64,000 bases of DNA from Lachnospiraceae bacterium UBA3310. GTDB lineage: Bacteria; Bacillota; Clostridia; Lachnospirales; Lachnospiraceae. Of the stretch, positions 34,873 to 42,534 are shown one piece after another. Where the stretch lies: the NCBI GenBank assembly GCA_002361355.1, contig DESQ01000049.1, positions 1-64,000 on the forward strand. The letters run 5' to 3'. The position numbers and the translations under genes are program-made. Below the pieces are notes generated by a model that worked only from the letters and a program-made list of their open reading frames with translations, was not told where the DNA came from and searched no databases. Position 1 is the stretch's first letter; every line of letters begins with the position of its first letter.

Positions 34873-35457
34873 TTATGTTAAATCCTGATTATATACTTTG
34901 TCGTTTCCTACCATCCGGAAGAAAAGCTCCTGCCATTTGGGATCCTCCTGAAAGCACCCTCTGGAAGCCACCGTCACCGTTCTGCTCCCCGGCTTTTCCA
35001 CACCCCTCATAGTCATACACATGTGTTCCGCCTCCAGCATAACCATCGCACCCTGCGGTTTCAGATGTTCCATAATGGCTTCCACGATCTGTATGGTCAT
35101 CTGCTCCTGAATCTGCGGCCTTCTGGCGTAAACCTCCACCGTCCTCGCAAGCTTGCTCAGTCCCACCACTTTTCCATCCGGGAGGTAGGCGATATGCGCC
35201 TTCCCGTAAAACGGCATGAGATGGTGCTCGCACGTAGAATAAAAGGTGATATTTTTTAAGAGAACAATCTCATTGCTTGCTACCGAAAAAGTCTTCGCAA
35301 GATGCGCTCCCGCATCCTCGTCCATCCCTGCAAAGATTTCACCGTACATACGGGCGATCCTGTCGGGTGTCTCCCGCAGTCCCTCTCTGGTCACATCCTC
35401 GCCGATGCCCTCCAAAAGAAGCCTGACAGCCTCTCTAATTTTTGTCTGATCTACCAT
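34873..35457 (-). CDS. folE: GTP cyclohydrolase I
   Basis: A 194-residue enzyme converting GTP to 7,8-dihydroneopterin triphosphate, the first step of folate synthesis. Zinc and active-site motifs are FYSTCEHHLMPFYGKAHIAY (about 82-101), GLSKLAR and HMCMTMRGVEKPGS. The start MVDQTK (35457) has AGGAGAG at ideal spacing; the longer in-frame version does not. Its 5' end overlaps the 3' end of folC by 23 bases, showing coupling. Confidence 0.96.
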   Translation of the reverse strand: MVDQTKIREAVRLLLEGIGEDVTREGLRETPDRIARMYGEIFAGMDEDAGAHLAKTFSVASNEIVLLKNITFYSTCEHHLMPFYGKAHIAYLPDGKVVGLSKLARTVEVYARRPQIQEQMTIQIVEAIMEHLKPQGAMVMLEAEHMCMTMRGVEKPGSRTVTVASRGCFQEDPKWQELFFRMVGNDKVYNQDLT

Positions 35458-36766
35458 GGGTGTCTCTCCTGATCGTATCTCTGTGCGCAACGATATCCAT
35501 CAACTCTCCCAGATAAGAGAGAGAGCCGAAGGCAACGATTACGGCATCCTTATCTTTTCCCGTTAAAAGATAAGCGATCTCCACCGCCTCCTGCACACAA
35601 TCCGCCGCTGTCACGGCATTGTGGTACTCTCTCGCCGTCTGCGCCAGATCAAGAGCCGGCAGAGCACGCTCCCCGACAGGGGGCGTCACAGTGATAATAT
35701 GGGATGCCAGTTCAAAGGTGTTTCGAATCACCTTGTCAGCCTCTTTATCCTTTAACATTCCCATTATATAAATAATTTTCCTATTTGTAAAATAAAACCG
35801 GATACTTTCTGCCAATTTCTTTGCGGCATCCTCGTTGTGGGCGCCGTCCGCTATGAAGAGCGGCCTCTTTGCAATCACGTCAAAACGGCCCGGCCACCTT
35901 GTCTCCAAAAGCCCCCTGCGCAGCTTCTCCTCCGGTACCTTAAAACCGCAGCGTCCCAGTGCCATGACTGTTTCAACCGCCAGCACGGCGTTCTCGATCT
36001 GAAACTGCCCAAGCATGGATATTTCGAGGTTTTTATAATGGTCATAATCAAAACTCTGTTTTGTCACGCCGTACCTGACGTGTTTTGCGCGGGATATGTC
36101 CGCCGTCAGAAACTTTCCTTTCTTTAAGAGGGCTGCCTGCCGCAGAACCTTCATAACCTCCGGACTTTGTTTTACAGATATCACATAACACTTGTTTTTT
36201 ATGATCCCCGACTTCACCGCGGCAATCTCCTCAAGGCTGTCTCCCAAAATGTCCATATGATCCATACTGATCGAAGAAAAAACCGCTACCAGCGTCTGCT
36301 CCACCACGTTTGTGGCATCCAGTGCGCCGCCAAGCCCCGTTTCCAAAACCACCAGATCGCACTTCTTATCCTGAAAATACAGAAATGCCAACGCTGTCTC
36401 CACTTCAAAGAGGGTGGGGTGCGGCAGTCCCTCCGCCACCATCGACGTTACCGCTGTCTTTACCGGCTCCAGATATTTACAGAGCCCCGACTGTGTTATC
36501 ATCCTGCCATCTACCTGAAAGGACTCTCTGTACTCCTTCACCGCAGGAGAAAGATACCTCCCGACCCGGTATCCCGCCTCCTGAATCACGGTGGAAATAT
36601 AGGCAAGCGCAGAACCCTTGCCGTTGGTTCCCGCAATATGTACGAATTTTAACTGCTCCTGAGGATTGCCCAGTTCCGCGCACAGCCGGCGCATGGTTTC
36701 AAGCCCCATGACCCTGCCAAGAGGCCGCAATTCATCTATGTATTGCATGGCTTCCCGATAGTTCAT
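35435..36766 (-). CDS. folC: Folylpolyglutamate / dihydrofolate synthase
   Basis: A 443-residue Mur-ligase-family enzyme adding glutamate to dihydropteroate and folates. It has the ATP loop HIAGTNGKGSALAYI (about 42-56), the central domain with ETGLGGALDATNV, the DHMDILGDSLEEIA segment and the C-terminal IADGAHNEDAAKKL. First gene of the folC-folE-folP-folBK operon. AAGAGGTG lies upstream, but no strong promoter is recognisable in the 86-base divergent spacer. Confidence 0.94.
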   Translation of the reverse strand: MNYREAMQYIDELRPLGRVMGLETMRRLCAELGNPQEQLKFVHIAGTNGKGSALAYISTVIQEAGYRVGRYLSPAVKEYRESFQVDGRMITQSGLCKYLEPVKTAVTSMVAEGLPHPTLFEVETALAFLYFQDKKCDLVVLETGLGGALDATNVVEQTLVAVFSSISMDHMDILGDSLEEIAAVKSGIIKNKCYVISVKQSPEVMKVLRQAALLKKGKFLTADISRAKHVRYGVTKQSFDYDHYKNLEISMLGQFQIENAVLAVETVMALGRCGFKVPEEKLRRGLLETRWPGRFDVIAKRPLFIADGAHNEDAAKKLAESIRFYFTNRKIIYIMGMLKDKEADKVIRNTFELASHIITVTPPVGERALPALDLAQTAREYHNAVTAADCVQEAVEIAYLLTGKDKDAVIVAFGSLSYLGELMDIVAHRDTIRRDTHGRSDKN

Positions 36767-36852
36767 AGCCTGTTTGCACCTCTTTTCTTTCTTAAGCTGT
36801 CAATTGATCAGACCGCTGTATAAACGCCCGCAGCACTGTCCATACTGTGACT

Positions 36853-37266
36853 ATGAAAAAATTTTTGCACAACTTCATTCACTGCGGCCTGCTGGGATGG
36901 TTTCTGGAAATCACCTTCACGGCCTTTCACGCCTTCCGCAGGCGTGACTATAAACTGCCCGGCGCAACTTCCGTCTGGATGTTTCCCATCTACGGTCTTG
37001 CCGCCCTGCTCGCCCCTGTCTGCCGTCTGCTCAAAAACCGATCCCTGCTGTTCCGGGGACTCACTTACACAGGGCTGATCTTCACCGGCGAGTTTCTCAC
37101 CGGCATGTGGCTGAACCGCCGGGAACTCTGTCCGTGGAACTATGAGCGCTCCCGTTGGAATCTGGGAAAGGTAATCCGGCTTGATTACGCCCCGTGCTGG
37201 TTTATCACAGGGCTTCTCTTTGAACGGCTTCTCCGGGAAAATGATCCCTCCCTGCGCCCGGACTGA
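36853..37266 (+). CDS. Membrane protein of the ABC_trans_CmpB family
   Basis: A 137-residue integral membrane protein with about four hydrophobic segments. GATSVWMFPIYG and CPWNYERSRWNLGKVIRLDY followed by AP.WF..GLLFE are typical of the family annotated as putative ABC-transporter type (CmpB, PF06541), whose function is unproven. I prefer the ATG at 36853; a GTG two codons upstream is in frame, and neither has a strong ribosome site. Convergent with the PH-domain gene. Confidence 0.75.
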   Translation: MKKFLHNFIHCGLLGWFLEITFTAFHAFRRRDYKLPGATSVWMFPIYGLAALLAPVCRLLKNRSLLFRGLTYTGLIFTGEFLTGMWLNRRELCPWNYERSRWNLGKVIRLDYAPCWFITGLLFERLLRENDPSLRPD

Positions 37267-37273
37267 AACACCG

Positions 37274-37696
37274 TCAATCCATGTCGATGTCGTCCGCGTC
37301 GATATTCAGCGTGTTTAACGTGCGCCGTTTTCTTCTTGCCTCCTCAGAGGCCTGCAAAATATAATTCTTGATCTCTTTCGCATTTTTGATGTGCTCCAGA
37401 TAGAGCTGCGGGTGCGTGTTGTCGCCGGTGTAACAGGCAACCGTTCCCAGGCCGAAAATGCGCTCCCCCAGACTGACCTTTAGCTCTACGTCCTGTACCT
37501 TGTATAAATAACAGTCGTTCTCTGTAGTGTTAAGCAGACCCGAATCTATCGTAATCACGCGCTCGTTGATCGTGTATTTCGTAAAAGTGAAAGGCAGGCC
37601 AAAAAACAGCCACCGTTTGCGCTCCACATACTCCCGCACTTCGCCCTCTCCCGTATTTTCTTCTTCTGTTAAAACTTCTTCCCGGTTTTCATCCAT
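37274..37696 (-). CDS. Bacterial PH-domain protein (YdbT-like)
   Basis: A 140-residue protein: acidic N-terminus, then a single bacterial PH-type domain (about 28-115; the pattern YTINERVITIDSGLL, DCYLYKVQDVELKVS, ERIFGLGTV, LYLEHIKNAKEI). The basic and acidic C-terminal tail is RRKRRTL ... DADDIDMD. Related domains occur in membrane-associated YdbS/YdbT proteins. No membrane helix is present here, so it is probably cytoplasmic. GAGGAG precedes the ATG. Function unknown. Confidence 0.72.
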   Translation of the reverse strand: MDENREEVLTEEENTGEGEVREYVERKRWLFFGLPFTFTKYTINERVITIDSGLLNTTENDCYLYKVQDVELKVSLGERIFGLGTVACYTGDNTHPQLYLEHIKNAKEIKNYILQASEEARRKRRTLNTLNIDADDIDMD

Positions 37697-37748
37697 CTTA
37701 TAATCTCCTCTGTTTCACAGACTCGTAATGCACGTAACTAACGCATCT

Positions 37749-37777
37749 ATTTTACCACATTACCACCCGTTTCACAA
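37749..37777 (-). promoter_or_regulatory. Promoter of the PH-domain gene
   Basis: Minus strand TTGTGA (37772-37777), 17 bases, TAAAAT (37749-37754) with TGG in front of the -10 (extended). Confidence 0.7.
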
Positions 37778-37815
37778 GCTCTGCCCGCATTCACAAAACC
37801 GTCCTTTTATCCCAC

Positions 37816-37844
37816 TTGCGCACCCCCTCCCTTTGTGCTATGAT
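37816..37844 (+). promoter_or_regulatory. Promoter of the nitroreductase gene
   Basis: TTGCGC (37816-37821), 17 bases, TATGAT (37839-37844) preceded by TGC (extended -10). Confidence 0.65.
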
Positions 37845-37898
37845 ATACAAAATATAGTAAGAAAAAATCAATCACCCACATCATAAGGAGGATATTGC

Positions 37899-38441
37899 AT
37901 GACCGCAAAAGACTGTATCTTAGGGCGCAGAAGCATACGCAAGTTTAAGGCCGACGCTGTCTCCCATGATCTTTTGGCTCAGATCGTGGAAACCGCTTCC
38001 TATTCTCCGAGCTGGAAGCACACGCAGATCACCCGCTATATCGCCGTGGAGGGCGCATTGAAAGACAAGATTGCCAGAGAATGCACCGCCATCTATCCCC
38101 CAAACGGCGACATCATCGCGGCAGCGCCCGTATTGATGGCCATTACCATTATCAAAAACCGCAGCGGTTACGAGCGCGACGGTTCTTTCAGCACTCCCAG
38201 AGGGGACGGCTGGCAGATGTATGACGCCGGCATCGCATCCCAGAGCCTTTGTCTTGCGGCATACGAGCAGGGGCTTGGTTCCGTCATTCTTGGTCTCTTT
38301 GACCAGAGTGCAGCGGAATCTCTATTGCAGCTTCCTGAGGACAGGGAGCTTGTAGCTCTTATTCCTATTGGCTATCCCGATGAGGCGCCTGCCGCTCCCA
38401 GGAGAAAGCCCGTGGAGGAATTGTTATCCTATCAATCGTAA
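37899..38441 (+). CDS. Nitroreductase-family flavoprotein
   Basis: A 180-residue FMN-dependent oxidoreductase-like protein. It shows the N-terminal GRRSIRKFKADAV (phosphate of FMN), SYSPSWKHTQI, a central dimer-interface helix DAGIASQSLCLAAYEQGLGS, and C-terminal LIPIGYPDE with basic residues after it. Natural substrate unknown. AAGGAGG lies upstream. It is followed by a hairpin with a T run before pyrB. Confidence 0.88.
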   Translation: MTAKDCILGRRSIRKFKADAVSHDLLAQIVETASYSPSWKHTQITRYIAVEGALKDKIARECTAIYPPNGDIIAAAPVLMAITIIKNRSGYERDGSFSTPRGDGWQMYDAGIASQSLCLAAYEQGLGSVILGLFDQSAAESLLQLPEDRELVALIPIGYPDEAPAAPRRKPVEELLSYQS

Positions 38442-38447
38442 TGATCG

Positions 38448-38481
38448 AAAAATAGAAGAGGCCTGTCTCTTCTATTTTTTT
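38448..38481 (+). terminator. Terminator/attenuator between nitroreductase and pyrB
   Basis: Stem AAATAGAAGAG / CTCTTCTATTT with a 6-base loop, then a T run. Only 31 bases separate it from the pyrB ATG and no promoter is visible there. Confidence 0.8.
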
Positions 38482-38512
38482 CGACTATCTTGCAAAGGAG
38501 TGTACCATTTCT

Positions 38513-39424
38513 ATGAGACATTTGATGAATCCGCTTGATTTTTCGGTTGAGGAGTTAGACAGACTCTTTGACCTTGCCAACAGAATAGAGGCCGATCCGG
38601 CCAAATACGCTCACGCCTGCGATGGCAAAAAACTTGCTACCTGTTTCTACGAACCGAGCACCCGCACGCGTCTGAGCTTTGAAGCCGCCATGTTAAACCT
38701 CGGCGGACAGGTTCTTGGCTTTTCGGACGCCGCTTCCTCCTCCGCAGCGAAGGGTGAGAGCGTCTCCGATACCATTCGCATCATTTCCTGCTATGCAGAT
38801 ATCTGTGCTATGCGCCACCCCAAGGAGGGCGCTCCCATGGTGGCGGCATCCCGCTCCGGCATCCCCGTGATCAATGCCGGGGACGGCGGACACCAGCATC
38901 CCACCCAGACCCTCACGGATCTGCTGACAATCCGCTCCCTGAAGGGAAGGCTGGGCGGATTTACCATCGGCCTGTGCGGCGACCTGAAATTTGGACGCAC
39001 CGTGCACTCTCTCATAAACGCCCTGATCCGTTACCCTGATATTCGCTTTATCTTCATCTCCCCGGAGGAGTTAAAGGTTCCTGACTATATCACGGATATG
39101 CTGACCGAAAAGGGCATCCCCTACGAAGAAGTCATCCGTCTGGAAAACTGTATGCCGCAGTTAGATCTTCTCTACATGACAAGAGTACAGAAGGAACGCT
39201 TTTTCAACGAAGAGGATTATGTGAGACTGAAAGATTTTTACGTTCTGGACAAGGATAAGCTCTCTGCGGCGAAAGAGGACATGCTGGTTCTCCATCCCCT
39301 GCCGAGAGTCAACGAAATATCGGTGGAAGTGGACGATGATCCCCGCGCCGTCTATTTCAAACAGGCGCAGTACGGCGTCTACGTCAGAATGGCTTTGATA
39401 TTAACTTTGCTGGAGCTGGCGTAA
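38513..39424 (+). CDS. pyrB: Aspartate carbamoyltransferase, catalytic subunit
   Basis: A 303-residue enzyme making carbamoyl-aspartate, the committed step of pyrimidine synthesis. Carbamoyl-phosphate loop FYEPSTRTRLSFEAAM (about 46-61), DGGHQHPTQTLTDLLTI (about 124-140) and HPLPRVNEI (about 263) are intact. AAAGGAG lies upstream of the ATG at slightly long spacing. It is directly followed by the regulatory subunit gene, so the holoenzyme is the allosteric PyrBI type. Confidence 0.97.
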   Translation: MRHLMNPLDFSVEELDRLFDLANRIEADPAKYAHACDGKKLATCFYEPSTRTRLSFEAAMLNLGGQVLGFSDAASSSAAKGESVSDTIRIISCYADICAMRHPKEGAPMVAASRSGIPVINAGDGGHQHPTQTLTDLLTIRSLKGRLGGFTIGLCGDLKFGRTVHSLINALIRYPDIRFIFISPEELKVPDYITDMLTEKGIPYEEVIRLENCMPQLDLLYMTRVQKERFFNEEDYVRLKDFYVLDKDKLSAAKEDMLVLHPLPRVNEISVEVDDDPRAVYFKQAQYGVYVRMALILTLLELA

Positions 39425-39464
39425 AATCCTTCGGATTTAACGCCTGATGAAAAGGAGGACTGTT

Positions 39465-39902
39465 ATGTTAAACGTAGGAAAAATTGAGGAGGGCTTCGTG
39501 CTCGACCATATTGAGGCAGGCAAAAGCCTTGACATTTATCATCATTTAAAGCTGGACAAGCTGGATTGCACGGTGGCGATCATCAAGAACGCCCGCAGCA
39601 ATAAGATGGGCAAAAAAGATATCCTGAAAGTGGAGTGCGACATCAACACGTTAAATCTTGATATTCTCGCTTTTATCGACCACAATATCACGGTCAACGT
39701 GATCAAGGACGGTGAGATCGTGGACAAAAAGGAACTGGTGCTCCCCCGCGAAATCCACAATGTCATCAAATGCAAAAATCCCCGCTGTATCACCTCGATC
39801 GAGCAGGAACTGCCGCACATTTTCGTATTGGCAGACGAGGAGAAGGAAATCTATCGCTGCAAATACTGCGAAGAAAAAGCAGGAACCTCCTCTTCCTGGT
39901 AG
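39465..39902 (+). CDS. pyrI: Aspartate carbamoyltransferase, regulatory subunit
   Basis: A 145-residue allosteric subunit. The N-terminal nucleotide-binding domain (EGFVLDHIEAGKSLDIYHHL) is followed by a C-terminal zinc domain with four Cys in the pattern C-x4-C ... C-x2-C (CKNPRC ... CKYC). The ATG at 39465 is preceded by AAGGAGGA; an earlier ATG at 39447 overlaps that site and is unlikely. The final codons lie inside a strong inverted repeat that serves the convergent pnp gene. Confidence 0.95.
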   Translation: MLNVGKIEEGFVLDHIEAGKSLDIYHHLKLDKLDCTVAIIKNARSNKMGKKDILKVECDINTLNLDILAFIDHNITVNVIKDGEIVDKKELVLPREIHNVIKCKNPRCITSIEQELPHIFVLADEEKEIYRCKYCEEKAGTSSSW

Positions 39903-39917
39903 GTTCCTGCCGGTTTT
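39871..39917. terminator. pnp terminator, embedded in the 3' end of pyrI
   Basis: Perfect 10-bp arms GCAGGAACCT (39879-39888) and AGGTTCCTGC (39901-39910). On the minus strand they are followed by TTTTTCTTC, a strong terminator for pnp. On the plus strand CGGTTTT follows, so weaker termination of pyrBI is possible. Confidence 0.82.
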
Positions 39918-39941
39918 CGGCTATGCTCTGCCGCATAATGG

Positions 39942-42032
39942 TTACATCTGTGCTACATCTTTCATGGAGAAGCTGATTCTTCCCATCTTATCCTTTCCAA
40001 GGCACACAACCGTCACCTTGTCGCCAAGGGTGAGCACATCCTCCACACGGTTGATTCTCTCCTTCGCGATCTTGGAGATGTGAACCATGCCCTCCTTGCC
40101 CGGTGCGAACTCGATGAAAGCGCCAAACTCCTTAATGCTCACTACCGTGCCCTGGAAGATCTGTCCTTCCTCAAAGTCCGTGGTGATCATCTTGATCATA
40201 TCCACAGCCTTGTCCATCATCTCGCGGTCAGTGCCGCAGACAGAAACCTGTCCCTCGTCGTTGATATCAATCTTGACGCCTGTGCGGGCAATGATCTCAT
40301 TGATTGTCTTGCCGCGCTGGCCAACCACATCGCCGATCTTATCAGGGTCAATCTGAATGGAAATAATCTTAGGCGCGTAAGGGCCAACTTCTTTGCGGGG
40401 TGCTGCAATTGCAGGACTCATGCAGTTTGCCATAATATACTCTCTCGCCTCACGGCATCTCCCGATAGCACCCTCCACGATTGCCTTAGTCAGCCCGTGG
40501 ATCTTGATATCCATCTGGATCGCCGTGATGCCGTCATGGGTGCCGGTCACCTTGAAGTCCATATCTCCGAAAAAGTCCTCAAGCCCCTGGATGTCTGTCA
40601 AAAGTACAAAATCATCATCCGTGTCGCCTGTCACCAGACCGCAGGAGATACCTGCTACCATCTTCTTGATCGGCACGCCCGCAGCCATCAGGGACATGCA
40701 GGAAGCACAGGTAGAAGCCATGGACGTGGAACCGTTGGACTCAAAAGTCTCAGACACGGTGCGGATCGCATAGGGAAATTCTTCCTCAGAGGGAAGTACG
40801 GGGAGCAGCGCTCTCTCCGCCAACGCGCCGTGGCCAATCTCTCTTCTTCCGGGTCCTCTGCTCACCTTCGTCTCACCAACGGAGTAAGACGGGAAGTTAT
40901 AGTGATGCATATATCTCTTGACTGTGATATTCTCGTCCAGTCCGTCTATCTTCTGCATCTCGGAGAGAGGCGCAAGGGTACAAACGTTACAGATCTGTGT
41001 CTGTCCTCTGGTAAACATAGCGGAACCGTGCACTCTTGGAATGATATCAACCTCCGCCGCCAGCGGTCTGATCTGATCCAGTGCTCTGCCATCAGGACGC
41101 TTGTGATCTTTCAGAATCATCTTTCGCACGGTCTTCTTCTGGTACTGGTATACCGCCTCGCCGAGCACTGCAAGATAATCCTCCTTATCCGCAAAAGCCT
41201 CTTCCAGCCTTGCGGTGATGTTTCTGATATTTTCTTCGCGCACCTGCTTCTCGTCGGTGAAGACAGCCTTTTCCATCTCCTCAGGCGTCACGATTTTCTT
41301 CATTTCCTCAAACAATTCCTCTGGAACTGCGCAGCTCTCGTAAGAGTGCTTCGGCTTGCCAACCTCAGCAACGATGTTGTTAATGAAAGCAATCAGCGAC
41401 TGGTTGATCTCATGAGCCTTGAAAATCGCCTCCAGCACCTTTGCCTCCGGCACTTCATTGGCGCCCGCCTCAATCATCATCACCTTCTCGGAGGTGGATG
41501 CCACTGTCATTTGGAGGTCACCCTTGTCCCACTGCTCCTGAGACGGATTGACAATCAACTCTCCGTCCACCATACCCATCTGCGTCATCGCACAGGGGCC
41601 TGCAAAAGGAATATCAGAAATACAGGTTGCAATCGCCGTGCCGATCATAGCCACCAGCTCTGGACGACATGCCGGATCCACGCTCATAACCAGGTTGTTT
41701 AAAGTCACATCATTGCGGTAATCCTTCGGGAACAGCGGTCTCATAGGCCGGTCAATCACACGGCTTGTCAGAATCGCGTTCTCTGAGGGCTTTCCCTCTC
41801 TCTTGTTGAATCCGCCGGGAATTTTACCTACCGAATAAAACTTCTCCTCATACTCCACGCTGCAGGGAAAGAAATCAATCCCTTCCCTGGGTTTATCCGA
41901 GGCCGTCGCCGTAGATAAAACGGTGGTCTCGCCATACTGCATAAAAGCGCAGCCGTTTGCCTGTTTGCCTACTCTGCCGATGTCCACCCGAAGGGTACGC
42001 CCGGCAAGTTCCATGGTGTAACTCTTGTACAT
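39942..42032 (-). CDS. pnp: Polyribonucleotide nucleotidyltransferase (PNPase)
   Basis: A 696-residue phosphorolytic 3'-5' exoribonuclease. Two RNase PH domains (FFPCSVEYEEKFYSVGKIPG in the first; GRREIGHGALAERAL and the catalytic-site region LLTDIQGLEDFFGDMDFKVT in the second) flank an alpha-helical linker. A KH domain (IGDVVGQRGKTINEI) and an S1 domain (GTVVSIKEFGAFIEFAPGKE) close the protein. It lies 90 bases after rpsO with a long hairpin between them, the classical rpsO-pnp arrangement. Confidence 0.97.
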   Translation of the reverse strand: MYKSYTMELAGRTLRVDIGRVGKQANGCAFMQYGETTVLSTATASDKPREGIDFFPCSVEYEEKFYSVGKIPGGFNKREGKPSENAILTSRVIDRPMRPLFPKDYRNDVTLNNLVMSVDPACRPELVAMIGTAIATCISDIPFAGPCAMTQMGMVDGELIVNPSQEQWDKGDLQMTVASTSEKVMMIEAGANEVPEAKVLEAIFKAHEINQSLIAFINNIVAEVGKPKHSYESCAVPEELFEEMKKIVTPEEMEKAVFTDEKQVREENIRNITARLEEAFADKEDYLAVLGEAVYQYQKKTVRKMILKDHKRPDGRALDQIRPLAAEVDIIPRVHGSAMFTRGQTQICNVCTLAPLSEMQKIDGLDENITVKRYMHHYNFPSYSVGETKVSRGPGRREIGHGALAERALLPVLPSEEEFPYAIRTVSETFESNGSTSMASTCASCMSLMAAGVPIKKMVAGISCGLVTGDTDDDFVLLTDIQGLEDFFGDMDFKVTGTHDGITAIQMDIKIHGLTKAIVEGAIGRCREAREYIMANCMSPAIAAPRKEVGPYAPKIISIQIDPDKIGDVVGQRGKTINEIIARTGVKIDINDEGQVSVCGTDREMMDKAVDMIKMITTDFEEGQIFQGTVVSIKEFGAFIEFAPGKEGMVHISKIAKERINRVEDVLTLGDKVTVVCLGKDKMGRISFSMKDVAQM

Positions 42033-42070
42033 AGTCTTCTCTCCTTCTTCTTTCTTCTTTTAAATTAGTA

Positions 42071-42111
42071 GAGCGGATTTAGGGTCGGACCTGCCAACCC
42101 TATCTCCGCTC
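42071..42111 (-). terminator. Hairpin in the rpsO-pnp spacer
   Basis: Outer arms GAGCGGA / TCCGCTC and inner arms AGGGT / ACCCT form an interrupted stem. There is no strong T run, so it may be an RNase-processing or autoregulatory hairpin in the pnp leader rather than a simple terminator. Confidence 0.6.
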
Positions 42112-42122
42112 ATCAGCCATAC

Positions 42123-42389
42123 TTATTTACGAAGTCCAAGTTTCTCGATCAATGTACGATATCTCTCGATGTCCTTCTCTTTCAGATAACCGAGCAGTCC
42201 GCGTCTCTGACCTACCATTTTCAGAAGTCCTCTTCTGGAATGGTGATCCTTCGGATGCTCTTTCAGATGCTCCGTGAGCTCCTGAATCCTCTCTGTCAAA
42301 ACCGCAATCTGTACCTCCGGCGAACCGGTGTCACCCTCAGATCTTGCATATTCTTTGATAATCGCTGTCTTCTTTTCCTTAGAAATCAT
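42123..42389 (-). CDS. rpsO: Ribosomal protein S15
   Basis: An 88-residue 30S subunit protein binding the central domain of 16S rRNA. It shows the whole family pattern, with SEGDTGSPEVQIAVLTERI (about 14-32) and HHSRRGLLKMVGQRRGLL (about 48-65). GGAAAGGAG precedes the ATG. A separate promoter and an approximately 95-base structured leader lie upstream. Confidence 0.98.
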   Translation of the reverse strand: MISKEKKTAIIKEYARSEGDTGSPEVQIAVLTERIQELTEHLKEHPKDHHSRRGLLKMVGQRRGLLGYLKEKDIERYRTLIEKLGLRK

Positions 42390-42485
42390 GTTTTCTCCTT
42401 TCCCTCAGGGGATCTCCCTGACAACCGCCTGACACCAAGAAGGGGTCGGAGTGTCCCGCCTCTGCGTGCCGGCTAAAACTCATAC
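42390..42485 (-). promoter_or_regulatory. rpsO 5' leader, possible S15 autoregulatory RNA
   Basis: The untranslated leader is GC-richer than other spacers here, with a CAGGG / CCCTG hairpin just upstream of the ribosome site. rpsO mRNAs commonly carry leaders bound by S15. I infer this from position and structure and did not match a covariance model. Confidence 0.45.
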
Positions 42486-42491
42486 CGTAAT

Positions 42492-42520
42492 ATCTTATCA
42501 CAATGTTCCCGTATTGTAAA
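42492..42520 (-). promoter_or_regulatory. rpsO promoter
   Basis: Minus strand TTTACA (42515-42520), 17 bases, TAAGAT (42492-42497). Confidence 0.75.
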
Positions 42521-42534
42521 GCAAATTTTCCCAC

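Noticed and set aside
36767..36852. Promoter or riboswitch before the folate operon
   Set aside because: The spacer is too short for a THF riboswitch, and no -35/-10 pair with acceptable spacing was found on either strand.
40080..41702. 540-codon open frame on the plus strand opposite pnp
   Set aside because: Antisense to the complete conserved PNPase; His/Leu/Arg-rich translation with no recognisable domain and no initiation signals.
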